A DNA stretch of 64,000 bases from Devosia sp. 2618 (GCF_040546815.1 NZ_JBEPOO010000001.1:1364001-1428000); one strand, 5' to 3'. Counted from the first letter of the stretch, positions 17,759 through 28,762 are shown. Made by a program: numbers and translations. The notes: generated by a model from the sequence alone, not told the origin.

Positions 17759-20700
17759 ATGTGGGTGTCAGTGCCATATTCCAGCCGGTATCATTGGGCA
17801 AGAGACCGCCTTCTGCGGTTGATTCTTGAGGTGCCAGCAGATATCGGCCCGGTCTCGTCGTGGAAGCAAGTGAGCGCGTCAACCTTACCCGCAGACACCC
17901 CGGTTTTGCCGTCTGCCTCGGGCACGCGGCACCCTGCGCGGCACGCGGCCAAGCTTGCCGTCTGGATATTGGGCATCCCCTGCGTTCTGACGCTGATCCT
18001 CTATCTCGTCTTGCTGTTCACCCCCGTGCGCCTGCCATTTGGCGGCGAAGCGGTGCGCTCGCTGGCCCAATCCGCCATTCCCGCAACCGCAACGCTCGAA
18101 CTCGGCGAAATGGCGCTGACGCTGGAAAACGGCATCTGGCCGGTCGTCCAGTTCTCGCCGGTCCTATTCACCGACACCAAAAGCGGCGCGCGCATCACCA
18201 CTGACGCGCTCGAGATCGGCTTTTCGCCAGTCCGTGCCATCTTCGGCCAACCGGGCGCGACCATTACTATCGTTCGCCCGCATATCCAGATGGTGCAGGA
18301 TCTCTATGGGCCACGCCCCACCAGCTTTGCCATCGAGGAAAACGCTGACGGCGGGCCGCCCACCATCCGTATCAGCGAGGGTGACGATGCCTTTCCGGCC
18401 GTCGAGATTTCGCCAACCGGCGTTGATATCGAAGGCACCGACCAGCCGATCACCATGCGGTCTGACAATGACTGGCTGATCTACAATCTGGAATCGGGCG
18501 AGCACAGCATTGCCGATATCGTCGATCAGGCCGCCCAGGGGCGGTTTTCGCGCCTCGTTGTGCGCGACGGCACCGTCGATATGAACGACGTCGTGTATGG
18601 CCTCTATCGGCGCTTTGAAAAGATCAACGTCGCCATCGAGCCAACGGCCAACCGCCGCAAGACCGATGCCACATTCTCCGCCACGCTGGGCGGTCGCGTC
18701 ATGACCGGTGGCCTCAGTCGCACCGTCGATGATGATGGCGGCTCGCGGCTTGAGGCCGATGTCACCAATATCGACTTCGCGGCATTCCTGCCCTTCATCG
18801 ACGATCCCACCAGCATGGCTGCGATGCGCGGGGCCGGGGCGTTGTCGGTCGATGCGAACTTTACCAAGGACGGCGGCAAGCTCATCGACGGCAATTTCAA
18901 GGTCGACCTGACCGGGCTCGATCTGCGCCTCAAGGATGCCTATTTCCCCATCGCCAGCTCGATCATGGAAATCAGCTGGTCGCCCGAAGCGGGGGAGTTC
19001 ACCCTCAATGAGGCGGCGATCCAGCTCGGCGACAGCAGCGCCTACATATCGGGCACTTTTGCCATGGGGCTGGACCCGACCTATGGCCCGACCATGGCCA
19101 TGCTGATCAAAGCTCGCGACGTGGTGATCGATCCAACCGACATGGACGCCCCCGCCGCGCCCTTTGACAGCATGGAGTTTACCGGCTGGTCGGCACCGCT
19201 CTACGGGACACTGGGCATTGACCGTTTTCTCGCCAGCAAGGGTGACGGGACCGTGGAAGGCGCCGGACGGATCGATATGCTGCAGGCTGGCCTTGGCGTT
19301 AATCTGTCGATCGTCGGGAAGGGCGTTACGGCCGACGATCTCAAGCGCCTCTGGCCATATACGATGGGCACCGAGAGTCGCGACTGGTTCGTCGCCAATG
19401 TGACCGAAGGCAAGGTCGAGCGCTCGCGGATGGATTTCAAATTCCCGGTTGGCTCGATTGGCCGCGAAGGGGAAGACAAGCCGATCCCCGAAAATGCCAT
19501 TCAGATCGACATGGTTGGAACTGGCGTGGCCGTCAAACCAACTGCCGAAATGGCGGCTATCGCCATCGAGGGCGAAACGCGGCTGCAGCTTGATGACGCC
19601 AATCTCACGGTCTCGGCCGGTGGCGGCAGGCTGACGACAGCCTCGGGCGATATTCGCGTCACCAACCCGGCCGTGATCATGGACAATTCCAATCCGGCCG
19701 AGAGCATCATCGAGGTCTCCGGCGACATCAACGCGCCGATCCCGGCGCTGCTCGCTCTGGCCAAGGAGCAGCAGCCCGACGCCGTCGCCAATGCAACGCT
19801 GCCCATCGACCTCAATGCCGTCACGGGTTCGGTCGATATGGGGCTCGTTGCAACGATCAACCTCGCCGACGAGGCCAGCGGGCGGCCGATGGACATTGGC
19901 TATGTAGTCAATGGCACTGTCAGCAATTTCGCCAGCAGCAAACCCATTCAGGATCGCAAGATCGGCAATGGCCAACTGGCTTTCAGCGCCTCCCAGGACG
20001 GCTATCAGCTCGGCGGCACCGCTGAGATCGACGGGCTGCCGGCTGAACTCGAAATCGCCGGTACGCCCACCACCGACCCATCGATCAAGCTGGGTTCGAC
20101 CATCGACGTGGCCGATCTGGCCAAGATGGGCTTTGACGCCTCGGAATTCATGAGCGGCACGGTGCGCTTCATCGCGCAACCGACGACCGACGGCGCGCTC
20201 AAGGTGGTGGTCGACCTCAAGGACGCGGCGGTCAACATCAAGGATATCGGCATCCGCAAGGCGGCAGGTGCGGCGGGTTCGCTTAGCGCGACCGTCAAGC
20301 CCTCGGGCGATGTGACAGAACTCAGCGACATCAACCTGGCCTTTGGCACGGTGACGGCGGTCGGCGACCTGACCTATCACGCCAAGGATGGCCAGGTGTC
20401 CGCCAATTTCAGCCAGTTTGGCCTCAGCAGCGGCGACCGCACGCAACTGGCGCTGCGGCCCATCGATGGTGGCTACGCCGTCCAGATCAATGGTAGCCAG
20501 CTCGATCTCAAGCCAATGTTGCGGCAGTTTTTCGGGCTCGGTGAAGGTTCGGGTGGCGTGCAATCGACCCAGTTCACCCAGACCATCTCGCTCGACGTCA
20601 AGCTCGACCGCGCGCTCGGCTACTACGCCACCACGGCGTTCAACGTCGATCTGAACCTGTTGCTGCGTGGCAGCGATATGCGCCGGGCGAACCTGACGGC

Positions 20701-21355
20701 ACAGTTCAGCGACGGCAACGGTATCTCGGTCACCACCAATCCGGCCCCCAATGGCCGCACGCTGTCGGTGGCGTTCAACGATGCCGGCACCATCCTGCGC
20801 CTGCTCGGCGTTTATTCGCAGCTCGCAGGTGGTTCGGGCAATCTGGTGCTGACGACCGACCGCAAGGTCAATGCCGAGGCCGGGCAACTGATCATGCGCG
20901 GCTTTTCGATTGTCGATGAGGCCAATGTCATTCAGGTGCTGGGCAATCACTCGGATTCCCGCAATGCCATCGCGCGACAAAACCGCCTCGATTTTGACGG
21001 TGCGCAGGTCGATTTCCAGCGCATGCCGGACCGCATCGAGGTGACCAAAGCGATGTTGACCGGCGACATGGTCGGCGGCACGGCGCGCGGCTTCATCTAC
21101 ACCAATAGCCGCCAGTACGATCTGACCGGCACCTATGTGCCGCTGTTCGGGCTCAACAACGCGTTCCAGCAAATTCCGCTGCTGGGACCATTGCTCGGCG
21201 GTCGCGAAGGCGAGGGGCTGCTCGGGGTCACCTTTGCCGTCAGCGGACCGCTCGACAAGCCAGAGTTCAAGATCAATCCGCTCTCGGCCCTGGTCCCCGG
21301 CGCCTTCCGCGAACTGTTCGAATTCCGCGCGCAGGAACGCCCACAGATTAGATAG
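17759..21355 (+). CDS. Large AsmA/YhdP-like protein (DUF3971 + AsmA-like C-terminal region)
   Basis: Up to 1198 residues. One transmembrane segment (about 66-90, LAVWILGIPCVLTLILYLVLLF) anchors a very long, beta-rich periplasmic part ending in GTYVPLFGLNNAFQQIPLLG and a GPLDKPEFKINPLSALVPG block. Both are typical of the AsmA/TamB/YhdP group, which forms lipid-conducting bridges between inner and outer membrane. That role is known for E. coli members and only inferred here. The start is uncertain: ATG 17759 leaves just 37 bp to the divergent bcp start, and GTG 17870 is a plausible alternative that keeps the membrane anchor. The gene stands alone. Confidence 0.85.
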   Translation: MWVSVPYSSRYHWARDRLLRLILEVPADIGPVSSWKQVSASTLPADTPVLPSASGTRHPARHAAKLAVWILGIPCVLTLILYLVLLFTPVRLPFGGEAVRSLAQSAIPATATLELGEMALTLENGIWPVVQFSPVLFTDTKSGARITTDALEIGFSPVRAIFGQPGATITIVRPHIQMVQDLYGPRPTSFAIEENADGGPPTIRISEGDDAFPAVEISPTGVDIEGTDQPITMRSDNDWLIYNLESGEHSIADIVDQAAQGRFSRLVVRDGTVDMNDVVYGLYRRFEKINVAIEPTANRRKTDATFSATLGGRVMTGGLSRTVDDDGGSRLEADVTNIDFAAFLPFIDDPTSMAAMRGAGALSVDANFTKDGGKLIDGNFKVDLTGLDLRLKDAYFPIASSIMEISWSPEAGEFTLNEAAIQLGDSSAYISGTFAMGLDPTYGPTMAMLIKARDVVIDPTDMDAPAAPFDSMEFTGWSAPLYGTLGIDRFLASKGDGTVEGAGRIDMLQAGLGVNLSIVGKGVTADDLKRLWPYTMGTESRDWFVANVTEGKVERSRMDFKFPVGSIGREGEDKPIPENAIQIDMVGTGVAVKPTAEMAAIAIEGETRLQLDDANLTVSAGGGRLTTASGDIRVTNPAVIMDNSNPAESIIEVSGDINAPIPALLALAKEQQPDAVANATLPIDLNAVTGSVDMGLVATINLADEASGRPMDIGYVVNGTVSNFASSKPIQDRKIGNGQLAFSASQDGYQLGGTAEIDGLPAELEIAGTPTTDPSIKLGSTIDVADLAKMGFDASEFMSGTVRFIAQPTTDGALKVVVDLKDAAVNIKDIGIRKAAGAAGSLSATVKPSGDVTELSDINLAFGTVTAVGDLTYHAKDGQVSANFSQFGLSSGDRTQLALRPIDGGYAVQINGSQLDLKPMLRQFFGLGEGSGGVQSTQFTQTISLDVKLDRALGYYATTAFNVDLNLLLRGSDMRRANLTAQFSDGNGISVTTNPAPNGRTLSVAFNDAGTILRLLGVYSQLAGGSGNLVLTTDRKVNAEAGQLIMRGFSIVDEANVIQVLGNHSDSRNAIARQNRLDFDGAQVDFQRMPDRIEVTKAMLTGDMVGGTARGFIYTNSRQYDLTGTYVPLFGLNNAFQQIPLLGPLLGGREGEGLLGVTFAVSGPLDKPEFKINPLSALVPGAFRELFEFRAQERPQIR

Positions 21356-21390
21356 ACCACCCCGATCTGCGTTTCAGGGTCTCAAAACAC

Positions 21391-21428
21391 AACAGAGGGG
21401 TTCCCGCTTTGGCGGGAACCCCTCTGTT
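21391..21428. terminator. Perfect 17-bp hairpin between convergent genes (bidirectional terminator)
   Basis: aacagaggggttcccgc (21391-21407) and its exact reverse complement (21412-21428) enclose a 4-base loop. It lies between the AsmA-like stop and the tyrS stop. It lacks long T-runs but is the only strong structure for both genes. Confidence 0.7.
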
Positions 21429-21453
21429 AGCAGAACACCGATGGACAGTGGTC

Positions 21454-22704
21454 TTAGACCGGCTTGATCAGCGCATGGCGCTTCTTGCCGACCGATAGCT
21501 TGATGACGCCCTCAGGCAGCAGCGCATTGTCGCCGATGTTGAGCTTGTCGTCCTCGATCACCGCATCATTGACCCGCACCGCACCCGACTGGATATGGCG
21601 ACGTGCCTCGCCGTTCGACCCGGCAAGACCAGCCGTCACCAGTGCGGCGAGAATGCCGAGGCCGTTGGCCAGTTCGGCATGGGTCACGGTCGACGTTGGC
21701 AGGGACAGGTCGATCGAGCCTGTTTCAAACGTCTGGCGTGCTGTGTGCGCCGCTTCTTCAGCCGCAGCACGGCCATGCACGATGGCGGTGATCTCGGTCG
21801 CCAGAATCTTCTTGGCTTCGTTGATCTCGGTTCCACCCAGCGCTTCCAGCTTGGCGATTTCGCTCAGCGGCAGGCGCGTGAAGATCTTGAGGAACTTGCC
21901 GACGTCGGCGTCTTCGGTGTTGCGGAAATACTGCCAGAAATCATAGGGGCTGAAGAGGTCGCCATTGAGCCAGACAGCGCCCGATGCGGACTTGCCCATC
22001 TTTTCGCCGCTCGACTTGGTCAGCAAAGGCGTCGTCAGCGCATAAAGCTGTTCGCCGCCCATGCGGTGATTGAGGTCCACACCATTGATGATGTTGCCCC
22101 ACTGATCAGACCCACCCATCTGCAGCACCGTGCCATAGCGCCGGTTCAGCTCGGTGAAGTCGTAGCCCTGCATGATCATGTAGTTGAATTCGAGGAAGCT
22201 CAGCGACTGCTCGCGGTCCAGCCGCAGCTTCACCGAATCAAAGCTCAGCATCCGGTTGACCGAAAAGTGGCGGCCCACATCGCGCAGGAACTCGACATAG
22301 TTCAGCTTCAGCAGCCAGTCGGCATTGTTGACCATGGTGGCTGGATTGGAGCCCTCATAGTTCAAGATGTTGCTGTAAACCTTCTTGATGCTCTCGATGT
22401 TGACGTCGATCTGCTCGGTGGTCAGCAGCTTGCGCTGATCATCGCGGAACGACGGGTCGCCAACCATCGAGGTGCCGCCGCCCATCAGGCTAATCGCCTT
22501 GTGGCCGGTTTCCTGCAACCAGTAGAGCATGGTGACCGAGATCAGATTGCCGATATGGATCGACGTTGCCGTCGCGTCATAGCCGACATAGCCGCTGATC
22601 GGGCCCTTGAGCGCCAGCGCGTCGAGCCCCTCAGGGTCGGAAATCTGGTGAATGAAGCCGCGCTCATCGAGAACGCGCAGGAAGTCGGATTTGAATTTTG
22701 TCAT
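21454..22704 (-). CDS. tyrS: Tyrosyl-tRNA synthetase
   Basis: Charges tRNA-Tyr with tyrosine. The 416-residue class I synthetase has the HIGH-type motif as HIGN (50-53, after YDATATSI), the substrate-binding block GGSDQWGN, the KMSKS-type loop as KMGKS in [15 protein letters not shown], and a C-terminal S4 RNA-binding domain (about 350-416, [14 protein letters not shown]). The ATG at 22704 gives the family start [17 protein letters not shown]. It is monocistronic, between a strong hairpin and a REP-like element. Confidence 0.97.
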   Translation of the reverse strand: MTKFKSDFLRVLDERGFIHQISDPEGLDALALKGPISGYVGYDATATSIHIGNLISVTMLYWLQETGHKAISLMGGGTSMVGDPSFRDDQRKLLTTEQIDVNIESIKKVYSNILNYEGSNPATMVNNADWLLKLNYVEFLRDVGRHFSVNRMLSFDSVKLRLDREQSLSFLEFNYMIMQGYDFTELNRRYGTVLQMGGSDQWGNIINGVDLNHRMGGEQLYALTTPLLTKSSGEKMGKSASGAVWLNGDLFSPYDFWQYFRNTEDADVGKFLKIFTRLPLSEIAKLEALGGTEINEAKKILATEITAIVHGRAAAEEAAHTARQTFETGSIDLSLPTSTVTHAELANGLGILAALVTAGLAGSNGEARRHIQSGAVRVNDAVIEDDKLNIGDNALLPEGVIKLSVGKKRHALIKPV

Positions 22705-22726
22705 TTAAAGACCAACGAGGCTGTTG

Positions 22727-22804
22727 AGACCTCATGGTGAGCTTGTCGAACCACGAGGTCGGTGCATGCGGGACCCCGTCCTTCGACAGGCTCAGGATGA
22801 GGTC
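22727..22804. repeat. REP-like palindromic element, family A
   Basis: A 78-bp interrupted palindrome starting agacctcatggtgagc and ending gctcaggatgaggtc, with inner cgaaccacgaggtc and a cttcgaca counterpart. It lies between tyrS and the alpha/beta hydrolase gene. Same family as 432-517. Confidence 0.75.
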
Positions 22805-22838
22805 CCTTCCAACGGATCGCGAAGCTGCGCTTTAAAAC

Positions 22839-23501
22839 TTAGCGCCCGCCGCCGGCGGCGATCTCGAGCCGGCGACGGTCGAGATAATCAGCCGAACGCG
22901 TGGTCAGTTCGTCGATCTTGCCTTCAAAGAAGTGGTTGGCGCCCTCGACGATCTGCTGCTCGATGACGATGCCCTTCTGGGTCTTGAGCTTGTCGACCAG
23001 CTTCTGCACCGACGTTGGCGGCGCAACGCGGTCCTTGTCACCATGGATGATCAGGCCCGAAGACGGGCAGGGGGCGAGGAACGAGAAGTCGTAGAGGTTT
23101 TCTGGTGGCGCAACCGAGATGAAGCCTTCAACTTCTGGACGACGCATCAGAAGCTGCATGCCGATCCAGGCGCCGAACGAAAAACCGGCAATCCAGCAGC
23201 CGCGCGATTCGCGGTTGATGACCTGCAGCCAGTCGAGCGCGGCGGCCGCGTCGGAGAGTTCACCGATGCCGTGATCGAACATGCCCTGCGAACGGCCGAC
23301 GCCGCGCGAGTTGAAGCGCAGCACAGCGAAGCCGCGCTCGGCGAACATATAGAAGAGATTGTAGACGATCTGGTTGTTCATCGTCCCGCCAAACTGCGGA
23401 TGGGGATGAAGCACGATGGCGATCGGAGCATTGGGCTCCTTGCCTGGCTGGTAACGGCCTTCCAGACGGCCCTCGGGACCATTGAAAATCACTTCTGGCA
23501 T
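22839..23501 (-). CDS. Alpha/beta hydrolase (COG2945-like)
   Basis: A 220-residue cytoplasmic alpha/beta hydrolase. Visible: oxyanion region VLHPHPQFGGTMNNQ, the RFNSRGVGRSQG loop, the nucleophile elbow GFSFGAW with the catalytic serine, the acid region IHGDKDRVAPP and the catalytic histidine in GANHFF. Proteins of this compact type are common in alphaproteobacteria and are usually annotated only as hydrolases. The substrate is unknown. It is divergent from the suf operon, sharing the 287-bp region that holds candidate iron-regulatory sites. Confidence 0.88.
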   Translation of the reverse strand: MPEVIFNGPEGRLEGRYQPGKEPNAPIAIVLHPHPQFGGTMNNQIVYNLFYMFAERGFAVLRFNSRGVGRSQGMFDHGIGELSDAAAALDWLQVINRESRGCWIAGFSFGAWIGMQLLMRRPEVEGFISVAPPENLYDFSFLAPCPSSGLIIHGDKDRVAPPTSVQKLVDKLKTQKGIVIEQQIVEGANHFFEGKIDELTTRSADYLDRRRLEIAAGGGR

Positions 23502-23619
23502 GGGTCAACTTTTCCGGCCACTTTTGGCTCTATTGCGTGGTCTTCTCGGCTCCGCGTCGGCGGCGTTGCGGCTTGACTAAGCGCGCCTCGCTGCCTAAAA
23601 CATGGGTCGAAAACACCAG

Positions 23620-23636
23620 TTTAGAATTGTTCAAAA
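23620..23636 (+). promoter_or_regulatory. Candidate Irr-binding iron control element (ICE) upstream of suf operon
   Basis: TTTAGAATTGTTCAAAA differs at one position from the dyad TTTAGAA-N3-TTCTAAA described for Irr in rhizobia. It lies about 150 bp before the first gene of the suf operon. The call rests on pattern match and context; the promoter itself is not identified. Confidence 0.5.
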
Positions 23637-23680
23637 CGGGTTTTAGGCCGCATAGCGGCCTGTAAGTGCGCCCCTTGTAA

Positions 23681-23695
23681 TGAAGTTGGGCGTCA
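23681..23695 (+). promoter_or_regulatory. Candidate RirA/IRO-box-like site upstream of suf operon
   Basis: TGA-N9-TCA (tgaagttgggcgtca) about 95 bp before the first desulfurase codon. This minimal pattern occurs by chance in roughly one of twenty regions this size, so it is weaker evidence than the neighbouring ICE-like dyad. Confidence 0.3.
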
Positions 23696-23788
23696 AATTT
23701 CAAGAAGTGTTTGGATTCGATGGCGCTACGACGCCTTGAACTGGACATGGATGGTATGACCGGCGCGCATGCGCCACCTGGGAAACCA

Positions 23789-24919
23789 ATGACGCGAGCG
23801 GCGATATATCTCGATCACAACGCCGCGTCCCCGCTTCTGCCTGAAGCGCGGGCGGCGCTGATTGCTGCTCTGGACCTCGTTGGCAACCCATCCTCCGTAC
23901 ACGGCCACGGCCGCGCGCTGCGCAATATGATCGACACCGCTCGCTCCCAGGTCGCGACCCTCGCGGGCGCCGAGCGCAAGCAGGTGGTGTTCACCGGGTC
24001 TGCCACCGAAGCGATCACGCAGGCCATTGTCGGCGGCGCCAAAACCTTCGCATCGACCGCCATTGTCATCAGCGCCGGCGAACATGCCGCAGTCGCCAAG
24101 GCCGCCGAGGCAACTGGCTTGCCCGTCATCACCATCGCGCTTCTGGCCGATGGCAGCATTGATCTCGATCAACTGGCCAAGACTGTCGCTGATGCCGAGG
24201 GCAACCTGCTGGTCGCGCTGCATTGGGTGAACAACGAAACCGGCGTGGTGCAGCCAATTGGCCGCATCAACGCGATCGTTGGTCCGACCCGTCACACACT
24301 ATTCATCGACGCGGTACAGGCCTTTGGCAAGCTGCCCCTCGAATTTGCCGCTTCCGCACCCGATATGATGGCGGTCAGCGGCCACAAGATTGGCGCTCCG
24401 GCCGGTATCGGCGCACTGCTGGTCAAGGCGCATGCCGATGTCGTCCGGCTTATTCCCGGTGGCGGGCAGGAGCAGGGCAGGCGCGGCGGCACCGAGGCTG
24501 CGGCCCTGATTGCGGCGTTTGGCGCGGCTGCTGCGGCCATCGAAACGCGCTATGCGACCGCCAACGTTCAGTCGTTGATCGCTCAGCTGGAAGCCGCACT
24601 TTCCGGCGACGCAGTGGTGTTCGGGGGCAATCGTCTGGGCAATGTCACAAATTTTGCCGTGCCCGGCGTCAAGAATACGACGGCGATGATGGGGCTGGAC
24701 CTTTTGGGTCTGTCCGTTTCGTCAGGTTCGGCCTGCTCGTCGGGCAAAGTCGGACCAAGCCATGTGCTGGCAGCCATGGGCGTATCGGCGGATCTCGCCG
24801 AATGTGCCCTGCGCGTTAGCCTGGGCTGGAATTCCACGGCGGCGGACGTCGATGCGTTTACTGCCGGTTACCAATCAATCCTTGAGCGCCAGCGGGCGCG
24901 GCAAGGGCAGGCGGCTTAG
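23789..24919 (+). CDS. Cysteine desulfurase, NifS/IscS type (first gene of suf operon)
   Basis: A PLP enzyme that takes sulfur from cysteine for Fe-S cluster assembly. The 376-residue product has AIYLDHNAASPLLPEAR at the start, EHAAV as the position of the family histidine, the Schiff-base lysine in VSGHKIGAPAG, and the persulfide-forming cysteine in SSGSACSSGKVGPSHVL. Several upstream in-frame ATG codons exist (23719, 23757); the one at 23789 gives the family N-terminus. A second, SufS-type desulfurase is encoded at the far end of the operon, so the two enzymes probably divide the work. sufB follows after 69 bp. Confidence 0.93.
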   Translation: MTRAAIYLDHNAASPLLPEARAALIAALDLVGNPSSVHGHGRALRNMIDTARSQVATLAGAERKQVVFTGSATEAITQAIVGGAKTFASTAIVISAGEHAAVAKAAEATGLPVITIALLADGSIDLDQLAKTVADAEGNLLVALHWVNNETGVVQPIGRINAIVGPTRHTLFIDAVQAFGKLPLEFAASAPDMMAVSGHKIGAPAGIGALLVKAHADVVRLIPGGGQEQGRRGGTEAAALIAAFGAAAAAIETRYATANVQSLIAQLEAALSGDAVVFGGNRLGNVTNFAVPGVKNTTAMMGLDLLGLSVSSGSACSSGKVGPSHVLAAMGVSADLAECALRVSLGWNSTAADVDAFTAGYQSILERQRARQGQAA

Positions 24920-24988
24920 GCCGCGCAAGAGTTTTGACGGCTCGCGGCGACCTTGAATCGCCAGTCGGGTAAATAGGAGAAGCCAATC

Positions 24989-26491
24989 ATGGCGGACTAC
25001 GACGACATTCCGACGCTCAAGGAAAACATTGACCGCGCCACCGTTGACTCGGTGCGTTCGCTCGATGTGGACAAGTACAAGTACGGTTTCGAGACCGATA
25101 TCGAATCCGACATGGCTCCAAAGGGCCTGAGCGAAGACACTGTCCGCTTCATCTCCGCCAAAAAGAATGAGCCCCAGTGGATGCTGGACTGGCGTCTCGA
25201 AGCCTATGCGCGCTGGCTGACCATGACAGAGCCGAACTGGGCCAAGGTTCATTATCCGAAGATCGATCTTCAGGACATGTACTTCTACGCCGCGCCCAAA
25301 TCGACGCCGGCGCCGACCAGCCTCGACGAAGTCGATCCTGAACTGCTCAAGATGTACGACAAGCTCGGCATTCCGCTCAAGGAGCGCGAAATTCTGGCTG
25401 GCGTCGAGCGTCCCAAGGTTGCCGTCGACGCGGTGATGGATTCGGTGTCGGTCGTCACCACGTTCCGCGAAGAACTGGCCAAGGTTGGCATCATATTCTG
25501 CTCGATCTCTGAAGCCATCCGCGAGCATTCCGAGCTGGTGCAGAAGTACCTCGCTTCGGTCGTGCCGGTTTCGGACAACTATTATGCCACGCTGAATTCG
25601 GCAGTCTTCACCGACGGATCGTTCGTCTACATCCCCAAGGGCGTTCGCTGCCCGATGGAGCTGTCGACCTATTTCCGCATCAACGAGAAAAAGACCGGCC
25701 AGTTCGAGCGCACGCTCATCATCGCCGAAGCTGACTCCTATGTGAGCTATCTCGAGGGCTGCACCGCTCCGATGCGCGACGAAAACCAGCTGCACGCCGC
25801 AGTGGTTGAACTCGTTGCGCTCGAAAACGCCGAGATCAAGTATTCCACCGTCCAGAACTGGTATCCGGGCGACAAGGACGGCAAGGGCGGCATCTACAAC
25901 TTCGTCACCAAGCGTGGCGATTGCCGTGGCGACAATTCCAAGATTTCCTGGACCCAGGTGGAAACCGGTTCGGCGATCACCTGGAAGTATCCAAGCTGCA
26001 TCCTGCGTGGCGACGGTTCGCGCGGCGAGTTCTATTCCATCGCCATTTCGAACGGCTACCAGCAGGTCGATAGCGGCACCAAGATGATCCATCTGGGCAA
26101 GAACACGTCTTCCCGGATTATCGCCAAGGGTATCGCCGCCGGCTTCTCGGACAACACCTATCGCGGTCAGGTTTCTGCCCACGCCAAGGCCAAGAACGCC
26201 CGTAACTTCACCCAGTGCGACAGTTTGCTCATCGGCGACAAATGCGGTGCCCACACCGTGCCTTACATCGAAAGCCGCAATGGCACGGCGGTGTTCGAGC
26301 ACGAAGCCACCACGTCCAAGATCTCCGACGACCAGATGTTCTACTGCGCCCAGCGCGGCCTCAACGAGGAAGAAGCTGTGGCCCTGATCGTCAATGGCTT
26401 CGTCCGCGACGTGCTGCAGCATCTGCCCATGGAGTTCATGGTCGAAACCCAGAAGCTGATCTCGATCAGCCTCGAAGGCAGCGTGGGATAA
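24989..26491 (+). CDS. sufB: Fe-S cluster assembly scaffold SufB
   Basis: SufB is the core of the SufBC2D scaffold on which Fe-S clusters are built. The 500-residue protein has the long beta-helical core, with recognisable blocks [58 protein letters not shown] split across the core, and the C-terminal [20 protein letters not shown] and [15 protein letters not shown]. The ATG at 24989 has an aggag site. A 127-bp palindromic element separates it from sufC, unusual inside an operon. Confidence 0.97.
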   Translation: MADYDDIPTLKENIDRATVDSVRSLDVDKYKYGFETDIESDMAPKGLSEDTVRFISAKKNEPQWMLDWRLEAYARWLTMTEPNWAKVHYPKIDLQDMYFYAAPKSTPAPTSLDEVDPELLKMYDKLGIPLKEREILAGVERPKVAVDAVMDSVSVVTTFREELAKVGIIFCSISEAIREHSELVQKYLASVVPVSDNYYATLNSAVFTDGSFVYIPKGVRCPMELSTYFRINEKKTGQFERTLIIAEADSYVSYLEGCTAPMRDENQLHAAVVELVALENAEIKYSTVQNWYPGDKDGKGGIYNFVTKRGDCRGDNSKISWTQVETGSAITWKYPSCILRGDGSRGEFYSIAISNGYQQVDSGTKMIHLGKNTSSRIIAKGIAAGFSDNTYRGQVSAHAKAKNARNFTQCDSLLIGDKCGAHTVPYIESRNGTAVFEHEATTSKISDDQMFYCAQRGLNEEEAVALIVNGFVRDVLQHLPMEFMVETQKLISISLEGSVG

Positions 26492-26512
26492 GTTTTGGGG
26501 TAGGGCGCCGGA

Positions 26513-26639
26513 AAGGCCCCCTCACCCGGCGCGTTGCGCCGACCTCTCCCCCAAAGGGAGAGGTGAAGAGCAGAATGATGGCTCGCACCCACCTCTCCCT
26601 TTGGGGGAGAGGTCGCCCGAAGGGCGGGTGAGGGGCCTT
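26513..26639. repeat. REPIN-like element, family C, inside the suf operon
   Basis: Two long inverted arms. The left starts aaggccccctcacccgg and contains gacctctcccccaaaggg; the right is its near reverse complement, ending gggcgggtgaggggcctt. The arms are close to 50 bp each. It lies between sufB and sufC. Confidence 0.85.
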
Positions 26640-26679
26640 AACGAAACTGGCGACTAACTGGCGCCCTGGAGACCGACTG

Positions 26680-27441
<762 letters not shown>

Positions 27442-27444
27442 TCC

Positions 27445-28653
27445 ATGACCCTGTCCATTCCCGTCCGGCTCGGAGCAGCCGAGAACACACTGATCGAGCA
27501 GCTCAACTCTGTTGGCGCGACGGCTGAAGCCGAACGCATCACCATTGCTGGCCTGCCGACCCGTCGCGTCGAGGCCTATCACTATACCGACCTCAAGACG
27601 CTGCTGCGGACCATTCCGCCGCTGGCCCAGGCTGCCAACGAAGCCAGCGCTCCTGCGCTGCGCGTTCCCGGCGCCTATCAGCTGATGATCGCCAATGGCG
27701 TGGTCCAGACGGCCTCTACGGCACCAGCAGGCGTTATCGTGGGCAAGACCGCCGGTGGCGTCCTGTCGACCCGCGATGATGTGCTGGTGCACCTCAATGG
27801 CGCGCTCGCCAAGGAAAGCCTGACCCTGACGCTCGAAAACAGCGTCGATCCGGTGATCCAGATCGAGCGTCGCATCGAAGGCGCAGCCGCCCATGTCGCC
27901 GACTCGGTCAAGATCTTCGTGGCTGACAACGCGTCGGCCGTGATCCTCGAAACCTTCTCGGGTTCCGACGCAGCTCACGTCGGCAACCACGGCACCTATC
28001 TTGCCCTGGGCAAGAACGCCGTCGTCACCCACGTCACGATTGACCTGTCGCCGCGCGCTGCAGCCCATTTCGCCAGCAACGAGTACCATCTCGCCGATGG
28101 CGCCAAGCTGCGCACGCTGGTCATCCATGCCGGCGCCGGCCTCAGCCGTACCCAAGTTTTCCCGCGCTATGAAGGCGAAGGCGCTCACGGCGACATCACG
28201 GGCCTGAATCTGGTGTCCGACGGCCAGCACGCCGACATCACCATGGATGCTCTGCACGCCGTGCCAGGCACTACGTCCCAGCCGCTGTTCAAGTCGATTG
28301 CCCGCGGTCGCGGCAAGTCGGTGGTGCAGGGCAAGCTGGTCGTGGCGCGCGACGCCCAGAAGACCGATGCCAAGTTCATGCATCAGGGCCTGATGCTGTC
28401 GGACGAAGCTGAGATTCTCAGCAAGCCTGAGCTCGAGATCTATGCCGACGACGTCGTTTGCGGCCATGGCTCGACCTGCGGCAAGCTCGACGAAGACAGC
28501 ATGTTCTATCTGATGAGCCGCGGCATCCCCAAGGAAGAAGCCGAAACCATGCTGGTGCGCGGTTTCCTCGAGGAACTCGTCGACCCCATCGAAGACGAAG
28601 CCCTCGCCGAAGCCCTGCACGGCATCATCGACGGCTGGCTGCTGGGTAAGTAG
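27445..28653 (+). CDS. sufD: Fe-S cluster assembly protein SufD
   Basis: SufD is a SufB paralogue that pairs with it in the scaffold. The 402-residue protein has an N-terminal helical part (RRVEAYHYTDLKTLLR is the typical entry block) and the right-handed beta-helix ending DDVVCGHGSTCGKLDEDSMFYLMSRG and a helical tail GFLEELVDPI. The conserved histidine/cysteine region HGSTCG is present. It follows sufC by 3 bp. Downstream, 230 bp with two REP-like units separate it from sufS. Confidence 0.96.
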   Translation: MTLSIPVRLGAAENTLIEQLNSVGATAEAERITIAGLPTRRVEAYHYTDLKTLLRTIPPLAQAANEASAPALRVPGAYQLMIANGVVQTASTAPAGVIVGKTAGGVLSTRDDVLVHLNGALAKESLTLTLENSVDPVIQIERRIEGAAAHVADSVKIFVADNASAVILETFSGSDAAHVGNHGTYLALGKNAVVTHVTIDLSPRAAAHFASNEYHLADGAKLRTLVIHAGAGLSRTQVFPRYEGEGAHGDITGLNLVSDGQHADITMDALHAVPGTTSQPLFKSIARGRGKSVVQGKLVVARDAQKTDAKFMHQGLMLSDEAEILSKPELEIYADDVVCGHGSTCGKLDEDSMFYLMSRGIPKEEAETMLVRGFLEELVDPIEDEALAEALHGIIDGWLLGK

Positions 28654-28668
28654 TGCCGATCTCCTCTT

Positions 28669-28722
28669 CACCTCTCCCCTCGGGGGGATAGGTCGGCGCG
28701 CAGCGCCGGGTGAGGGGGCCTT
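28669..28722. repeat. REP-like half element, family C
   Basis: A single arm related to the 26513-26639 element: cacctctcccctcggggg, a gcgcgcagcgcc hairpin, then gggtgagggggcc. It lies just after sufD. Confidence 0.7.
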
Positions 28723-28762
28723 TACGGGGCTAGGGCACCAACGTGCCATGCCCACAGCCCGG

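Noticed and set aside
18164..21172. About 1000-codon open frame on the minus strand opposite the AsmA-like gene
   Set aside because: Composition is typical of a shadow frame (rich in His, Asp, Arg, Ala), with no domain or signal; the plus-strand protein has a membrane anchor and family blocks.
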